A stretch of 49,995 nucleotides of DNA from an uncultured Eisenbergiella sp. (GTDB lineage: Bacteria; Bacillota; Clostridia; Lachnospirales; Lachnospiraceae), in the NCBI GenBank assembly GCA_947626995.1, contig CANQUI010000010.1, forward strand, positions 1 through 49,995. The letters run 5' to 3'. Positions 9,441 to 17,964 of the stretch are shown piece by piece. A model generated the notes under the pieces. The model had not been told where the DNA came from. It did no database searches and worked only from the letters and a program-made list of their open reading frames with translations. Position 1 is the first letter of the stretch; each line of letters opens with the position of its first letter. The position numbers were made by a program, and so were the translations under genes.

Positions 9441-10454
9441 TTATATCTCCTTTTTGCAGTTTGTTCCCAGATATTGGTCTGACAGGCGTCTTGCTTCTTC
9501 TCTCATCTTTTCTACGACGGATTCCGGAGCAGTAATTCGGATATCTTTTCCCAACGCAATCACCCATCCAATGAACTGCTGGCTCACCGCTACGTCCACA
9601 TGCACAGAAAAGCTGTGCTCATCGATGGGTGATATGGAAATATCTTTCCCGAATCGATCGATCAGTATTCCGGCCATGGAGTTACTTGCTTCAAATGTCA
9701 CACGAGTAATCTCTCCTCCGAACATTCCGAAGACGCTTCTGGCATAGCGGGGGATATCGAATTGCTGAAAATCCATCTGTCCTTCCCGTGTATCACCTGT
9801 GATGGAGATATTCAGCATTTTATCTACCCGGTAATGCTTGATTTTTTTTACAGAGGAGTCATATGCTACCATATAATAGTTTTCATCATCCCACATGAGA
9901 CACCAGGGGGAAGCAGTATACCAGGCCCCGTTCCGCCTGAACTGCATCTCCTTTTTTATGTTCCATTGAAAATATCGAAACCGGATCTGCCGATCAGAGC
10001 TGATCGCTTCGTGAAGCCGGTCCACATTGTAATATATGTTTTCATTGATGGATTTCACGCGTCCGGAAATAATCACCTGTCGCTGAAGATACTTTGCGTC
10101 GTATTTACTGACAAAGCTTTCCAGTTTCCTGATGAGGACACTGGATTTTTTTTCTGTAATAAACTTTGCACTCTGTACAGAATCCACCAGGAGCTTTAAC
10201 TCAGGCAGCTCAAAACTTCTGCATCCAAGGTGGTAGTATACATTTCGGCTAATCTGTTCACTGATGATATCATAACCGAAAATTTTCAGTTCTTCCAAGT
10301 CGCGATAGATGGCTTTTCGTTCTGCACTGATTTCATAGTCTTTTAAACGGTCTATGAGCTCCTGTACAGTGAGGGCATGCCTGTCATCTGTCTCCTCGGA
10401 TAAGATTTTTATCAGATACAGCAGCTTTAATTTCTGATGTTCTCTTTTGGCCAA
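9441..10454 (-). CDS. WYL-domain transcriptional regulator (YafY-like)
   Basis: A 337-residue regulator. The N-terminal winged helix (about residues 8-65, K-L-K-L-L-Y-L-I-K-I-L, then A-L-T-V-Q-E-L) is of the DeoR/HTH_11 type. The middle and C-terminal parts make a WYL domain, with Y-x-A-S-P-W-C-L and Y-Y-M-V-A-Y near residues 175-195, and a WCX-like extension at the end. WYL domains bind ligands, often nucleic acids or nucleotides, and many such regulators control DNA-damage or defence genes. It is divergent from dinB and co-directional with the SRAP gene. It may control either or both; this is inferred from position. Confidence 0.9.
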   Translation of the reverse strand: MAKREHQKLKLLYLIKILSEETDDRHALTVQELIDRLKDYEISAERKAIYRDLEELKIFGYDIISEQISRNVYYHLGCRSFELPELKLLVDSVQSAKFITEKKSSVLIRKLESFVSKYDAKYLQRQVIISGRVKSINENIYYNVDRLHEAISSDRQIRFRYFQWNIKKEMQFRRNGAWYTASPWCLMWDDENYYMVAYDSSVKKIKHYRVDKMLNISITGDTREGQMDFQQFDIPRYARSVFGMFGGEITRVTFEASNSMAGILIDRFGKDISISPIDEHSFSVHVDVAVSQQFIGWVIALGKDIRITAPESVVEKMREEARRLSDQYLGTNCKKEI

Positions 10455-10671
10455 CAGTTATCGCCTCCGCATTGTTTCGTTCCCTGCGCCGGAGACAGAC
10501 AGCTGATCTGTACCGGACAGCTCATTGTTCTGTAATGAAAGTAGTTATTTTCCTAAAGAACTTATTTTTCATATTATATCAGAATTGCCCTGAAACTAAA
10601 AGATATTACAAAAACCGAGTACCAAAAACGGAACAGGAAGCTGCAGACAGGAGATTTCCACAAAATTACTA

Positions 10672-10700
10672 TTGTGAATCGAATATATGTTCGATATAAT
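10672..10700 (+). promoter_or_regulatory. dinB promoter with embedded LexA/SOS box
   Basis: A -35 element TTGTGA (10672-10677) and a perfect -10 TATAAT (10695-10700) are separated by 17 bases. Inside the spacer, at 10680-10693, is the near-palindrome CGAATATATGTTCG, which matches the Gram-positive LexA box (CGAAC-N4-GTTYG-like); the reverse strand gives the perfect half CGAAC. LexA bound here would block RNA polymerase, so dinB should be SOS-inducible. The AGGAGG for dinB follows at 10711-10716. Confidence 0.8.
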
Positions 10701-10727
10701 TAGTGAATAAAGGAGGCGAACATACGT

Positions 10728-11990
10728 TTGAAACATGTGATCTTTCATATAGACGTTAATTCTGCGTTTCTTTCCTGGGAAGCGGTATACAGAATTCATC
10801 ATCTCGGCTCTAGGACTGACTTGCGGAATGAAGTATCTGCAGTGGGCGGAGATATGTCAAAACGTCATGGAATTATATTAGCAAAATCCATACCCGCAAA
10901 AAAATACAGGATTCAGACCGGGGAGAGCATTGTGGAGGCAAAGCAGAAGTGCCCTCATCTGAAGCTTGTGCCTCCCAATTATGAATTGTATGATCGGTGT
11001 TCAAAAGCTTTTATGGAAATTCTGCGGCAGTATTCTCCGGATGTGGAGCAGTATTCCATTGATGAAGCATTTGTGGACATGACAGGTACACGCAGACTGT
11101 GGGGAGAACCTGTAGACGCAGCGAACCATATCCGGGAACAGATTCGTGATGAACTGGGCTTTACTGTTAATGTGGGTATATCAGAAAATAAGCTGCTGGC
11201 AAAAATGGCAAGTGATTTTTTGAAACCGGATCGTGTGCATACGCTCTGGAGAGAGGAGATTCCATATAAGATGTGGCCCCTGCCGGTGTCAGATCTGTTT
11301 TTTGTTGGCAAAGCTACTGCCCGGAAACTGACAGGATCCGGAATAAAAACTATTGGTGATCTGGCGCATTCGGATCCTGCTTTTCTGCGCAGTCTTTTGA
11401 AAAAACATGGAGAAGTCATCTGGGGCTTTGCAAATGGTATGGATGTTTCACCTGTGCAGACGGCTGCTCCGGATAATAAAGGTTATGGAAACAGTACAAC
11501 GATTGCATTTGATATTGTGGATGCTTCTACAGCCAGGCTGGTGCTGCTTGGTCTGGCCGAGACGGTGTCGGCAAGGCTTCGGGCAGCCAATGTGCGTGTG
11601 GAGGTGATTGCTGTCGGAATCAGATTTTTTGATCTGCGATATGTAAGCCATCAGATGACTCTTGGGAATGCGACAAATATTACTGCTGAACTCCATCATT
11701 ACGCCTGCGTGCTTTTCGATGAACTTTGGGATGGAACGCCGATCCGCCATTTGGGTATACACACCAGCCGAATAAAGGATGGTTGGGATATGCGTCAGAT
11801 GAATCTGTTTGATACGACGGATTACGAGAAACTGGAAAAGATGGATGCCGCTGTGGATTCCATACGCCGCCGGTTTGGGAAGGATTCCGTTATGCGGGCG
11901 GCTTTTCTGGGAAGCAGAGTGGATCATCTTTCCGGAGGAATCAGCAGAGAAAAAAGGACCGTAGATTACAGCAGAGTGGAAATTGAGTAA
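10728..11990 (+). CDS. dinB: DNA polymerase IV (Y family)
   Basis: A 420-residue error-prone translesion polymerase. Catalytic acidic residues are D9 in H-I-D-V-N-S-A-F and D112-E113 in S-I-D-E-A-F-V-D. The fingers/palm region is followed by helix-hairpin-helix-like segments (V-G-K-A-T-A-R-K-L near 195-203) and a little-finger domain ending near residue 385. The start is a TTG at 10728, chosen because AGGAGG lies 11 bases upstream and M-K-H-V-I-F-H-I-D is the normal N-terminus. It is longer than E. coli DinB and close to the Firmicute type. No classical beta-clamp motif was assigned with certainty at the C-terminus. It is expressed from an SOS-type promoter and followed 13 bases later by a small partner gene. 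Confidence 0.96.
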   Translation: MKHVIFHIDVNSAFLSWEAVYRIHHLGSRTDLRNEVSAVGGDMSKRHGIILAKSIPAKKYRIQTGESIVEAKQKCPHLKLVPPNYELYDRCSKAFMEILRQYSPDVEQYSIDEAFVDMTGTRRLWGEPVDAANHIREQIRDELGFTVNVGISENKLLAKMASDFLKPDRVHTLWREEIPYKMWPLPVSDLFFVGKATARKLTGSGIKTIGDLAHSDPAFLRSLLKKHGEVIWGFANGMDVSPVQTAAPDNKGYGNSTTIAFDIVDASTARLVLLGLAETVSARLRAANVRVEVIAVGIRFFDLRYVSHQMTLGNATNITAELHHYACVLFDELWDGTPIRHLGIHTSRIKDGWDMRQMNLFDTTDYEKLEKMDAAVDSIRRRFGKDSVMRAAFLGSRVDHLSGGISREKRTVDYSRVEIE

Positions 11991-12003
11991 AGGGGGAGTT
12001 TTT

Positions 12004-12321
12004 ATGTTGTACGCTATGGATACAGGGAAAGAAAAAACTCATGAACGCGCGATCAAAGGGAAATACATGAAAGCAGCTGTAGAATGCTGGTTTACCTCAT
12101 CAGGAAGGACGATTCCACAAAGACTTAAATATGAGGATGATGATGGGATTTTGCATACTCTGGATAAGATTCGTCTGATCAGGATGGAACAGAAGCATTA
12201 TGCCGGAGTCTATCTAAAAAGGTACGATTGCTGTGCGATGGTGGAGGAGCGTATGCAGGGGTTTACGCTGGTGTTTAATCCGGAGAGTGGGGTGTGGAAA
12301 ATTGTTATGCAGAAAACATGA
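12004..12321 (+). CDS. Small protein co-transcribed with dinB
   Basis: A 105-residue protein with no recognised domain. I prefer the ATG at 12004, since GGGGGAG precedes it, over the upstream TTG that would overlap dinB. It has a lysine-rich N-terminal half and a predicted beta-strand-rich C-terminal half (alternating hydrophobic residues in F-T-L-V-F-N and V-W-K-I-V). The position, 13 bases after dinB and before a terminator, implies the same SOS control. It may be a polymerase accessory protein, comparable in place though not visibly in sequence to YolD-like partners of Y-family polymerases. Function unknown. Confidence 0.75.
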   Translation: MLYAMDTGKEKTHERAIKGKYMKAAVECWFTSSGRTIPQRLKYEDDDGILHTLDKIRLIRMEQKHYAGVYLKRYDCCAMVEERMQGFTLVFNPESGVWKIVMQKT

Positions 12322-12430
12322 TTTATTGAAGAAAGTAATTAGCTGGCATTGGTGCAGGCCAGTGTGATTTTGAAACCGTAAATAAAAATTACGGGATCTG
12401 TCTAAAGGGACAAGGTTTGATACAATCCCC

Positions 12431-12457
12431 GCCCTCCGATTTGGAGGGCAGTTTTTT
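12431..12457 (+). terminator. Intrinsic terminator of the dinB operon
   Basis: A 7-bp perfect stem GCCCTCC / GGAGGGC with loop GATTT is followed after AG by seven T residues. It lies about 110 bases after the small partner gene and before the transposase remnant. Confidence 0.9.
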
Positions 12458-12797
12458 TATGGAGCCGGAAAAAGGCGCATTTTAAGGCATTTCTTGAGCA
12501 ATGGATCATTTTCATTTCTTCGCAGGAATGATTCATAGACCGGGAAAATTCATTTGATATTATGAGTAGCGAGGGGCGATTTGGGTGGATGTACCCACCC
12601 TCTCAAAAATGAACAGAAAATTGCCTGCCGCAAAATTCTTTGATTGCGTCCGGGAGCTCGATGTGAAAGCTAATTCTATATTATGATGTCGGGGTCCCCC
12701 CAGCGTTCTTTGAAAATTTAATATTTTACAGTAAATGTGTGCTTTCTGCTGCATGTAGGATTATAATGGAACCAGTTTATGAAAGGTGGTATCCAGC
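12458..12797. other. Region before transposase remnant, probable IS left flank
   Basis: There is no gene here. The stretch probably contains the left end of the insertion sequence whose transposase begins at 12798. A GC-rich motif GGGGTCCCCCC at 12691-12701 could be part of its terminal inverted repeat, but the right end is missing and no pair can be matched. A ribosome binding site AAAGGTGG at 12782-12789 serves the transposase. Confidence 0.45.
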
Positions 12798-13850
12798 ATG
12801 TCATTTAAAACGAACAGCTGCCAGCAGATCTCTCTGGAGGACAGCTTTTTGAACCTCACCGCACGGGAGAAGAAGGCACTGGAAAATTCATGGGCACAGG
12901 TCTTTGCTGATGAGATATTTCCTTCGATCGATGAGGAGAGGTTCTCCGTCCTTTACAGTGAGAAAGGCTCCAGACCAGACACTCCGGTCAACGTGATCAT
13001 CGGTGCACTGATCATTAAGGAGCTCTTTGATTATTCAGATGATGAACTCGTTGAAAACCTCATGCTGGACCTGCACCTCCAGTATGCACTTCATACGACA
13101 AGCTGTACGGAACAGCCCCTTTCCGATAAGACGCTGAGCCGTTTCAGAAAACGGTGTTATGATTATGAAACTTTCCATAATGTGGACCTTTACCATGACT
13201 GTGTAAAAGACCTCAGTGCAAAGATCGCCCGGGAAATGAAGCTCAACGGACGCATACGCCGGATGGATTCCATGATGATCGAATCCAACATCCGGTTCTT
13301 AAGCAGGATGGAGCTTATCTATACCTGTATCGCCAAACTGGTCCTCCATATAAAAAAGGAAACTCCGGAAAAGATACCGGAAGAGCTGTCCCATTACGCA
13401 GATCCGAATGATTACAACTGTGCCTTTTACCATCAGAGGAATGACGACATGCAGGGGACTATCCGGATGCTCCTTAAGGACAGTGACCTCCTGGCATCCA
13501 TCTGTGGAACAGATTATGAGGAAGTTACGGAATACCAGTTTTTTGTCAGATGCCTTTCGGACCAGAGCGTCGTGGAAAACGGGGAAAGACGTCTGAAGAC
13601 CAAAGCGGACGGCACCATGAACTCTTCTGTCCTGCAGAACCCGTCCGACCCGGATGCCACATATCGGAACAAGGCGGGGAAACAGCACCGTGGATATGCG
13701 GCCAACCTGGAAGAGACCGTGGGAAAGAACGGCTCGGTGGTGACCGATTACCAGTATGACCGTAATACCAGAAGCGACAGTGAGTTTCTTCGGGACAGTC
13801 TTTCCCGGATAGGAGGAAGGGACAGTCCTTATTACAGACGGCGGTTATGA
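12798..13850 (+). pseudogene. IS1182-type transposase, truncated and frameshifted
   Basis: N-terminal two thirds of a DDE transposase of the IS1182/DUF772 type. The N-terminal DUF772-like region runs from about residue 40 to 130 (D-T-P-V-N-V-I-I-G-A-L-I-I-K-E-L). The first catalytic Asp is in R-M-D-S-M-M. Near 13810 the frame shifts: the ORF ends in a short nonsense tail, while the neighbouring frame gives the expected continuation G-T-V-L-I-T-D-G-G-Y carrying the second Asp. The C-terminal domain with the catalytic Glu is absent and replaced by glycosyl hydrolase sequence. The gene cannot make an active transposase. It is preceded by its own ribosome binding site. Confidence 0.85.
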
Positions 13851-13854
13851 CGGT

Positions 13855-14655
13855 GTGATCTATGTCCTGGATACGAACGAGGAAGCGGGACTTCACGCCG
13901 TCAGTGCGGACTGCCGGGTCGTGATCTGTGAAGGAAGGCTGATCGCCAGGCCGGAGAAAAACGGTATATACAGGCTCCTCCTTTCGGACGGAACCGAGCG
14001 GACGATTACCGCAGACGTGGCAGATGATATCGAGATCCCCGTATGGAACCTGACCGTGGAAGACTGGAATGAAGGAGAGCGCAAAGAGATCATCGAAGAC
14101 CGTTGGCTCAGCATTGTCACCCACGAGTTCTATTATGAGACGGAGAAAACACCCATCGAGGCAGGCGAAACGGAGCTGAAATCCTGGAGAGAGATCCCGA
14201 CGGTGGGAGAGAAGGTATCCGGCGTCGGCTATTACACGGCGAAGGTTTCGCTTCCGGAGACCTGGAGCGGATCAGACGGCGCTTATCTGAAGATCGGTTT
14301 TGCCAATAAATGCAGTGTGGCTGTCTATGTAAACGGACAGAAGGCCCGGGCTGTCGATATTGATGAGCTGACCGCTGATGTCTCCGAGCTTCTGGTTCCG
14401 GGTGAAAATGAGATCCGGATGGAGGTTTCCTCTACATTGAATGACCGTCTGATCGCCAGAGGCTACTATGAAATGGGACAGAAGATCTCTATGCAGGTGG
14501 CGAAGAATGCGAACAATGCCAACATGGAGCAGGACGCGGACAGAAGCGGCGATTTCAATACGCCTTCTCCGCTGTTCAATATCACTTACCGGGTGAGAGA
14601 TTACGGAATTACCGGCGGTGTGAAACTTGTAACCTATAAGAAGATGAAACTGTAA
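13855..14655 (+). pseudogene. C-terminal fragment of a large glycosyl hydrolase
   Basis: About 266 residues with the look of the tail of a large multidomain glycosidase. After an immunoglobulin-like stretch there is a jelly-roll domain of the galactose-binding type (Y-Y-T-A-K-V-S-L near residue 128, then A-V-Y-V-N-G-Q-K-A and L-L-V-P-G-E-N-E-I). This resembles the C-terminal sandwich of GH2/GH106-like enzymes. It has no catalytic domain and no start signal: its frame runs in from the broken transposase reading frame, so the beginning of the gene was lost at the junction near 13850-13860. The stop at 14655 and the following glycerate kinase gene are in normal operon spacing (24 bases), suggesting the original hydrolase and kinase were neighbours. 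Confidence 0.75.
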
Positions 14656-14679
14656 AAAGATGGATGGCAGGGAGATTCT

Positions 14680-15876
14680 ATGAAAGTTGTAGTTGCAGTC
14701 GATTCGTTTAAAGGCAGTCTTAGTTCCCTCGAAGCCGGAAATGCGGTGAAGGCGGGGATATTAATGGCGCGCGATGCCCAGGTGGTGGTAAAGCCTCTTG
14801 CGGATGGCGGAGAGGGTACGATGGAGGCACTGGTAGAAGGTCTGGGCGGAAGTTATGCGGAAGTCGAAGTGACCGGCCCGATGGGAGAACCCGTTTCCGC
14901 GAGATATGGAATTCTGGGGGACGGCAGGACCGCCGTTATGGAGATGGCTCAGGCGTCCGGGATCATTCTGGTGGCCCAGACGAAATTGGATCCCTGGAAA
15001 GCCTCAACTGTGGGAGTGGGAGAAATGATTCTGAACGCGGTAAAAAGAGGCTGCCGTGAGTTTATCATGGGTATCGGAGGCAGCGCCACCACGGAAGGCG
15101 GGATCGGGATGCTGCAGTCTCTGGGCTGCTGCTTTTATGATGAGAAGGGGGAAAAACTGCCTCCTGTTTTTGACAGTCTGGGCAGAATCCACCGGATTGA
15201 CAGCGCGGGGATGTCGGAAGAATTAAAAGAGTGCCGTTTCCAGATCGCCTGCGATGTGACGAATCCGCTGTGCGGAGAAAACGGCGCCGTATATGTTTTC
15301 GGCCCGCAGAAAGGCGTAAAGCCGTGGGAGCGGGAGAGGATGGATGCCGCCATGGCGCATTATGCGGAGAAAACGAGAGAGTTTACCGGAAAGGACGTAA
15401 GCGGGACGGCCGGGGCCGGAGCCGCAGGCGGTCTGGGCTTCGCGTTTTTAAGTTTTCTTCCCGGCGTGGAATTAAAGTCCGGGATTGAGATCGTTCTGAA
15501 AGCAGTTGAACTGGAAAAAGAGCTGTCTGACGCGGATATTGCGGTGACCGGAGAAGGGCGGCTGGATTTTCAGACTGCAATGGGCAAAGCGCCGGTAGGC
15601 GTGGCCCGTCTCGCAAAAAAATATGGCTGTAAGGTAATTGCTTTTGCAGGGGAAGTAACGGATGATGCAGGCAGATGCAACAGGGAGGGAATCGACGCAT
15701 TCTTTCCTGTCGTGCGGGGCGTTTGTACCCTGGATGAAGCTATGCACCCCGTTGCCGCAAAAAAATCTGGCTCTTGCGTCAGAACAGGTATTTCGTCTGC
15801 TGTGATTCTGTTCAGTGATCATGTCAGCTCCGGCTTCACAGCCGGAGCGCCCGCCATAGTTTGCAGCATGGTATAA
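14680..15876 (+). CDS. Glycerate 2-kinase (GarK/GlxK family), tail frameshifted
   Basis: The enzyme phosphorylates D-glycerate with ATP, feeding it into glycolysis. The sequence is a full family member: D-S-F-K-G-S-L-S at residues 8-15, A-D-G-G-E-G-T (about 42-48), G-I-G-G-S-A-T-T-E-G-G (about 131-141), and E-G-R-L-D (about 289-293). RBS GGGAG precedes the ATG. Near the end, an A7 run at 15759-15765 puts the ORF out of its expected frame. With six A residues the protein would end N-L-A-L-A-S-E-Q-V-F-R-L-L at 15805, as usual for the family; as given, it reads into an unrelated 38-residue tail to 15876. It may be a one-base sequence error or a real, probably tolerated, change. Confidence 0.88.
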   Translation: MKVVVAVDSFKGSLSSLEAGNAVKAGILMARDAQVVVKPLADGGEGTMEALVEGLGGSYAEVEVTGPMGEPVSARYGILGDGRTAVMEMAQASGIILVAQTKLDPWKASTVGVGEMILNAVKRGCREFIMGIGGSATTEGGIGMLQSLGCCFYDEKGEKLPPVFDSLGRIHRIDSAGMSEELKECRFQIACDVTNPLCGENGAVYVFGPQKGVKPWERERMDAAMAHYAEKTREFTGKDVSGTAGAGAAGGLGFAFLSFLPGVELKSGIEIVLKAVELEKELSDADIAVTGEGRLDFQTAMGKAPVGVARLAKKYGCKVIAFAGEVTDDAGRCNREGIDAFFPVVRGVCTLDEAMHPVAAKKSGSCVRTGISSAVILFSDHVSSGFTAGAPAIVCSMV

Positions 15877-16199
15877 TCACTGCAACGAAGAAGAGGGTCG
15901 GAATCTATACTTTCATTTTTTTCCAAAGATAACTGTGACGATATCCAAAACTGCTTTAACGATCATGGTTATTCCGGTAAAGATCCAAAGAGCTGCTGCC
16001 GCGGTAAAGGGATTCACCATCATGGGACAGAAGGAAACGCGCGTCCAGATTTGGGACGCGGCGCGGACTTTGTTACTTTTTGGACACGGCGGGCTGTTTG
16101 TCCCTTGTGTGAGCCAGGAAGCGCGCGTATGATTCAATTTGAAAGCAGCTTTAAGGACATCTTCGTGGATGTCTGTCTGAAGGAGGTGCGCAAAGTAGT
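15806..16199 (-). pseudogene. Remnant of a DUF308/HdeD-like membrane protein
   Basis: On the reverse strand, 15913-16023 encodes a hydrophobic segment, V-N-P-F-T-A-A-A-A-L-W-I-F then T-G-I-T-M-I-V-K, ending V-T-V-I-F-G-K-K before a stop. It resembles the last membrane helices of HdeD-like (DUF308) proteins. The sequence further upstream on that strand does not continue the family, so only about 36 residues survive. The rest of this 390-base stretch has no gene I can support. Confidence 0.45.
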
Positions 16200-16590
16200 A
16201 TGAACAGAGACAAAATCGGTTTTGGAAAGCAGCTTTCCCAAACCGACATTGACTGGAGACAGATAGAGGTTAGTTTAGACGGGTGGATCAAGAAGATGGG
16301 TACATCTGTTATGAATACTGCCGCCAGTACACTGGGTACTATTACTTCTTCTATGGACGGTAAGGTAATATCGGCTTGTTTTTTGCGATTTATATTATGG
16401 AAAATAAAGAAAAATTAAAACGGCAGGTCCAGTGGGTATGCTGCTTGGTGTTTCGGCTGCTTCCGCTGTTTATGCGCTGCTGAAAAAGGCAACTGATGAC
16501 TGGGAGTCCAAAATGGGCATCTCACACGTCAAATATCATCGGTCTGTAGCTGCTTCATTTACCGGTCCGGGATCAGACCATGCAGATTGA
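16200..16590 (+). pseudogene. Small frameshifted gene of unknown function
   Basis: An AGGAGG at 16181-16186 precedes ATG 16200, giving a hydrophilic stretch M-N-R-D-K-I-G-F-G-K and then D-I-D-W. The frame goes bad near 16370. A second frame (16417-16590) carries a hydrophobic segment G-M-L-L-G-V-S-A-A-S-A-V-Y-A-L-L followed by K-K-A-T-D-D-W-E-S-K-M-G. Together they look like one small protein with a cytosolic N-terminus and one membrane anchor, now interrupted by one or more frameshifts. The family was not recognised. Confidence 0.35.
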
Positions 16591-16663
16591 CATGGTTTGG
16601 CTGATTTGCTATCATATTTTCAGCAAAAAGGTTCCTGTTAAGCAAAGTGAGGAGGCAGCCTGA

Positions 16664-17857
16664 ATGACATTTTCGGAGAAAAAGGATATTATTTTAAATG
16701 CGCTGATCGAAAGAAAGGGACTGCAGTATCTTACGGATATGATATCCAGGACGTTGGAAAATCCGTTTTTCCTCTATGATATCAGTGGGAAAATTTTAGC
16801 GAAGAGCCAGAACGAGATTAGCCGGGATGTCTGGGCAGAACTTATTCCCAGCGGGCATCTGGATGCGGAATATATGAGGATTACGGAGCAGGCGGGGATC
16901 ATGGAGCGGATTATGAGCGATGACACGCCGATTCTCGGGGAACTGCCATACAGCCGTTTCCGCTTTCTCGGCTGTCGGGTGCGGGATAAGGACGGCCCGG
17001 TGGGCGTGGCCACGATTGTGGAGGAAAATCCGCTTCAGGACGGTGATTCGGAGCTTCTGTTAATCGCGTGCAAGGCAATCCTTTTTGAGATGCTGTACCG
17101 GGAACGGACGGCGATGCAGACCATTCCGTATTTCAGTCTGTTTAAAGATATCATTGAAAACAAGGCGCCGGAAAATGAAATCAGAGAGCGCTGCCGGGTG
17201 CTGCATCTGATATTTCCAAAATCCATGCGGCTTCTGGGCGTCAAGTTCCAAAATATTTATAGAAACAGCCTGTCCCTGTATTTTATTCGGGAGAGGCTGC
17301 TGGCCTCCGTCCCGTCGTGCTTTTGCATCTTGTATGATGAAAGCCTGCTCCTGGTCCTGGAGGAAAAGGATGTGAATGATGCGCTGCTGAATACGATTCG
17401 GCACATTTTTCCCAATGAAGATACGCGGATAGGAATCAGCAGGACGTTCACAGATATCCTTGGGCTTCGCAGGGCGTTCGGAGAAATGAGAGCGATACAG
17501 AGCGTTTACCAGAAGCTGGGTATTGAGAAGCCGCTGACCTATTATGAGGATATTCTTTTATATCATTTTATGGAACTGGCGTCAAAGGATAATGATCTGA
17601 GCCTGTTCTGTTCTCCGATCGTATATCAGCTGGAACGGTATGACCAGGAAAACGGAACCCTGCTGAAACAGAGTCTGGAGGCTTTTGTGGAATCCAGCAG
17701 GAATATTCAGAGGGCGGCTCAAAAGCTTCATGTTCACAAGAATACGCTCTATTACCGTCTGAAACGGGCAGAAGAGTTATTCGGCCTGGATTTAGAGGAT
17801 GAAAATCTGTGTTTTACGCTTCAGTTTTCATTTCGTATGCAGCGTATGATCAGGTGA
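16664..17857 (+). CDS. PucR/CdaR-type transcriptional regulator
   Basis: A 397-residue regulator. The N-terminal 140 residues look like a PAS/GAF-like sensing part (F-F-L-Y-D-I-S-G-K-I-L-A-K-S). The middle part resembles the GGDEF-like domain of CdaR/PucR proteins. The last 60 residues form the PucR helix-turn-helix (S-S-R-N-I-Q-R-A-A-Q-K-L-H-V-H-K-N-T then L-Y-Y-R-L-K-R). Such proteins respond to small carbon or nitrogen compounds and usually activate adjacent catabolic genes. RBS GAGGAGG is well placed. It lies 107 bases upstream of the demethylase cluster in the same direction, and an inverted repeat in that gap may be involved in regulation. Confidence 0.9.
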   Translation: MTFSEKKDIILNALIERKGLQYLTDMISRTLENPFFLYDISGKILAKSQNEISRDVWAELIPSGHLDAEYMRITEQAGIMERIMSDDTPILGELPYSRFRFLGCRVRDKDGPVGVATIVEENPLQDGDSELLLIACKAILFEMLYRERTAMQTIPYFSLFKDIIENKAPENEIRERCRVLHLIFPKSMRLLGVKFQNIYRNSLSLYFIRERLLASVPSCFCILYDESLLLVLEEKDVNDALLNTIRHIFPNEDTRIGISRTFTDILGLRRAFGEMRAIQSVYQKLGIEKPLTYYEDILLYHFMELASKDNDLSLFCSPIVYQLERYDQENGTLLKQSLEAFVESSRNIQRAAQKLHVHKNTLYYRLKRAEELFGLDLEDENLCFTLQFSFRMQRMIR

Positions 17858-17919
17858 TTTGTGAAAAAGTTCAAAATACAGCATAATATTTGGAAAAATA
17901 AACGTATAAATACTTCTGC

Positions 17920-17948
17920 CTGTTAAGTAAAATAAAGATACTTAACAG
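17920..17948 (+). promoter_or_regulatory. Perfect inverted repeat before demethylase cluster
   Basis: CTGTTAAGTA (17920-17929) and TACTTAACAG (17939-17948) are perfect complements separated by 9 bases, ending just before the GGAGG of the first demethylase homologue. It could be an operator for the PucR-type regulator or another factor, or a leader hairpin modulating ribosome access. It lacks a T run, so it is not a terminator. Confidence 0.55.
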
Positions 17949-17964
17949 ACGGAGGTATTTTTTT

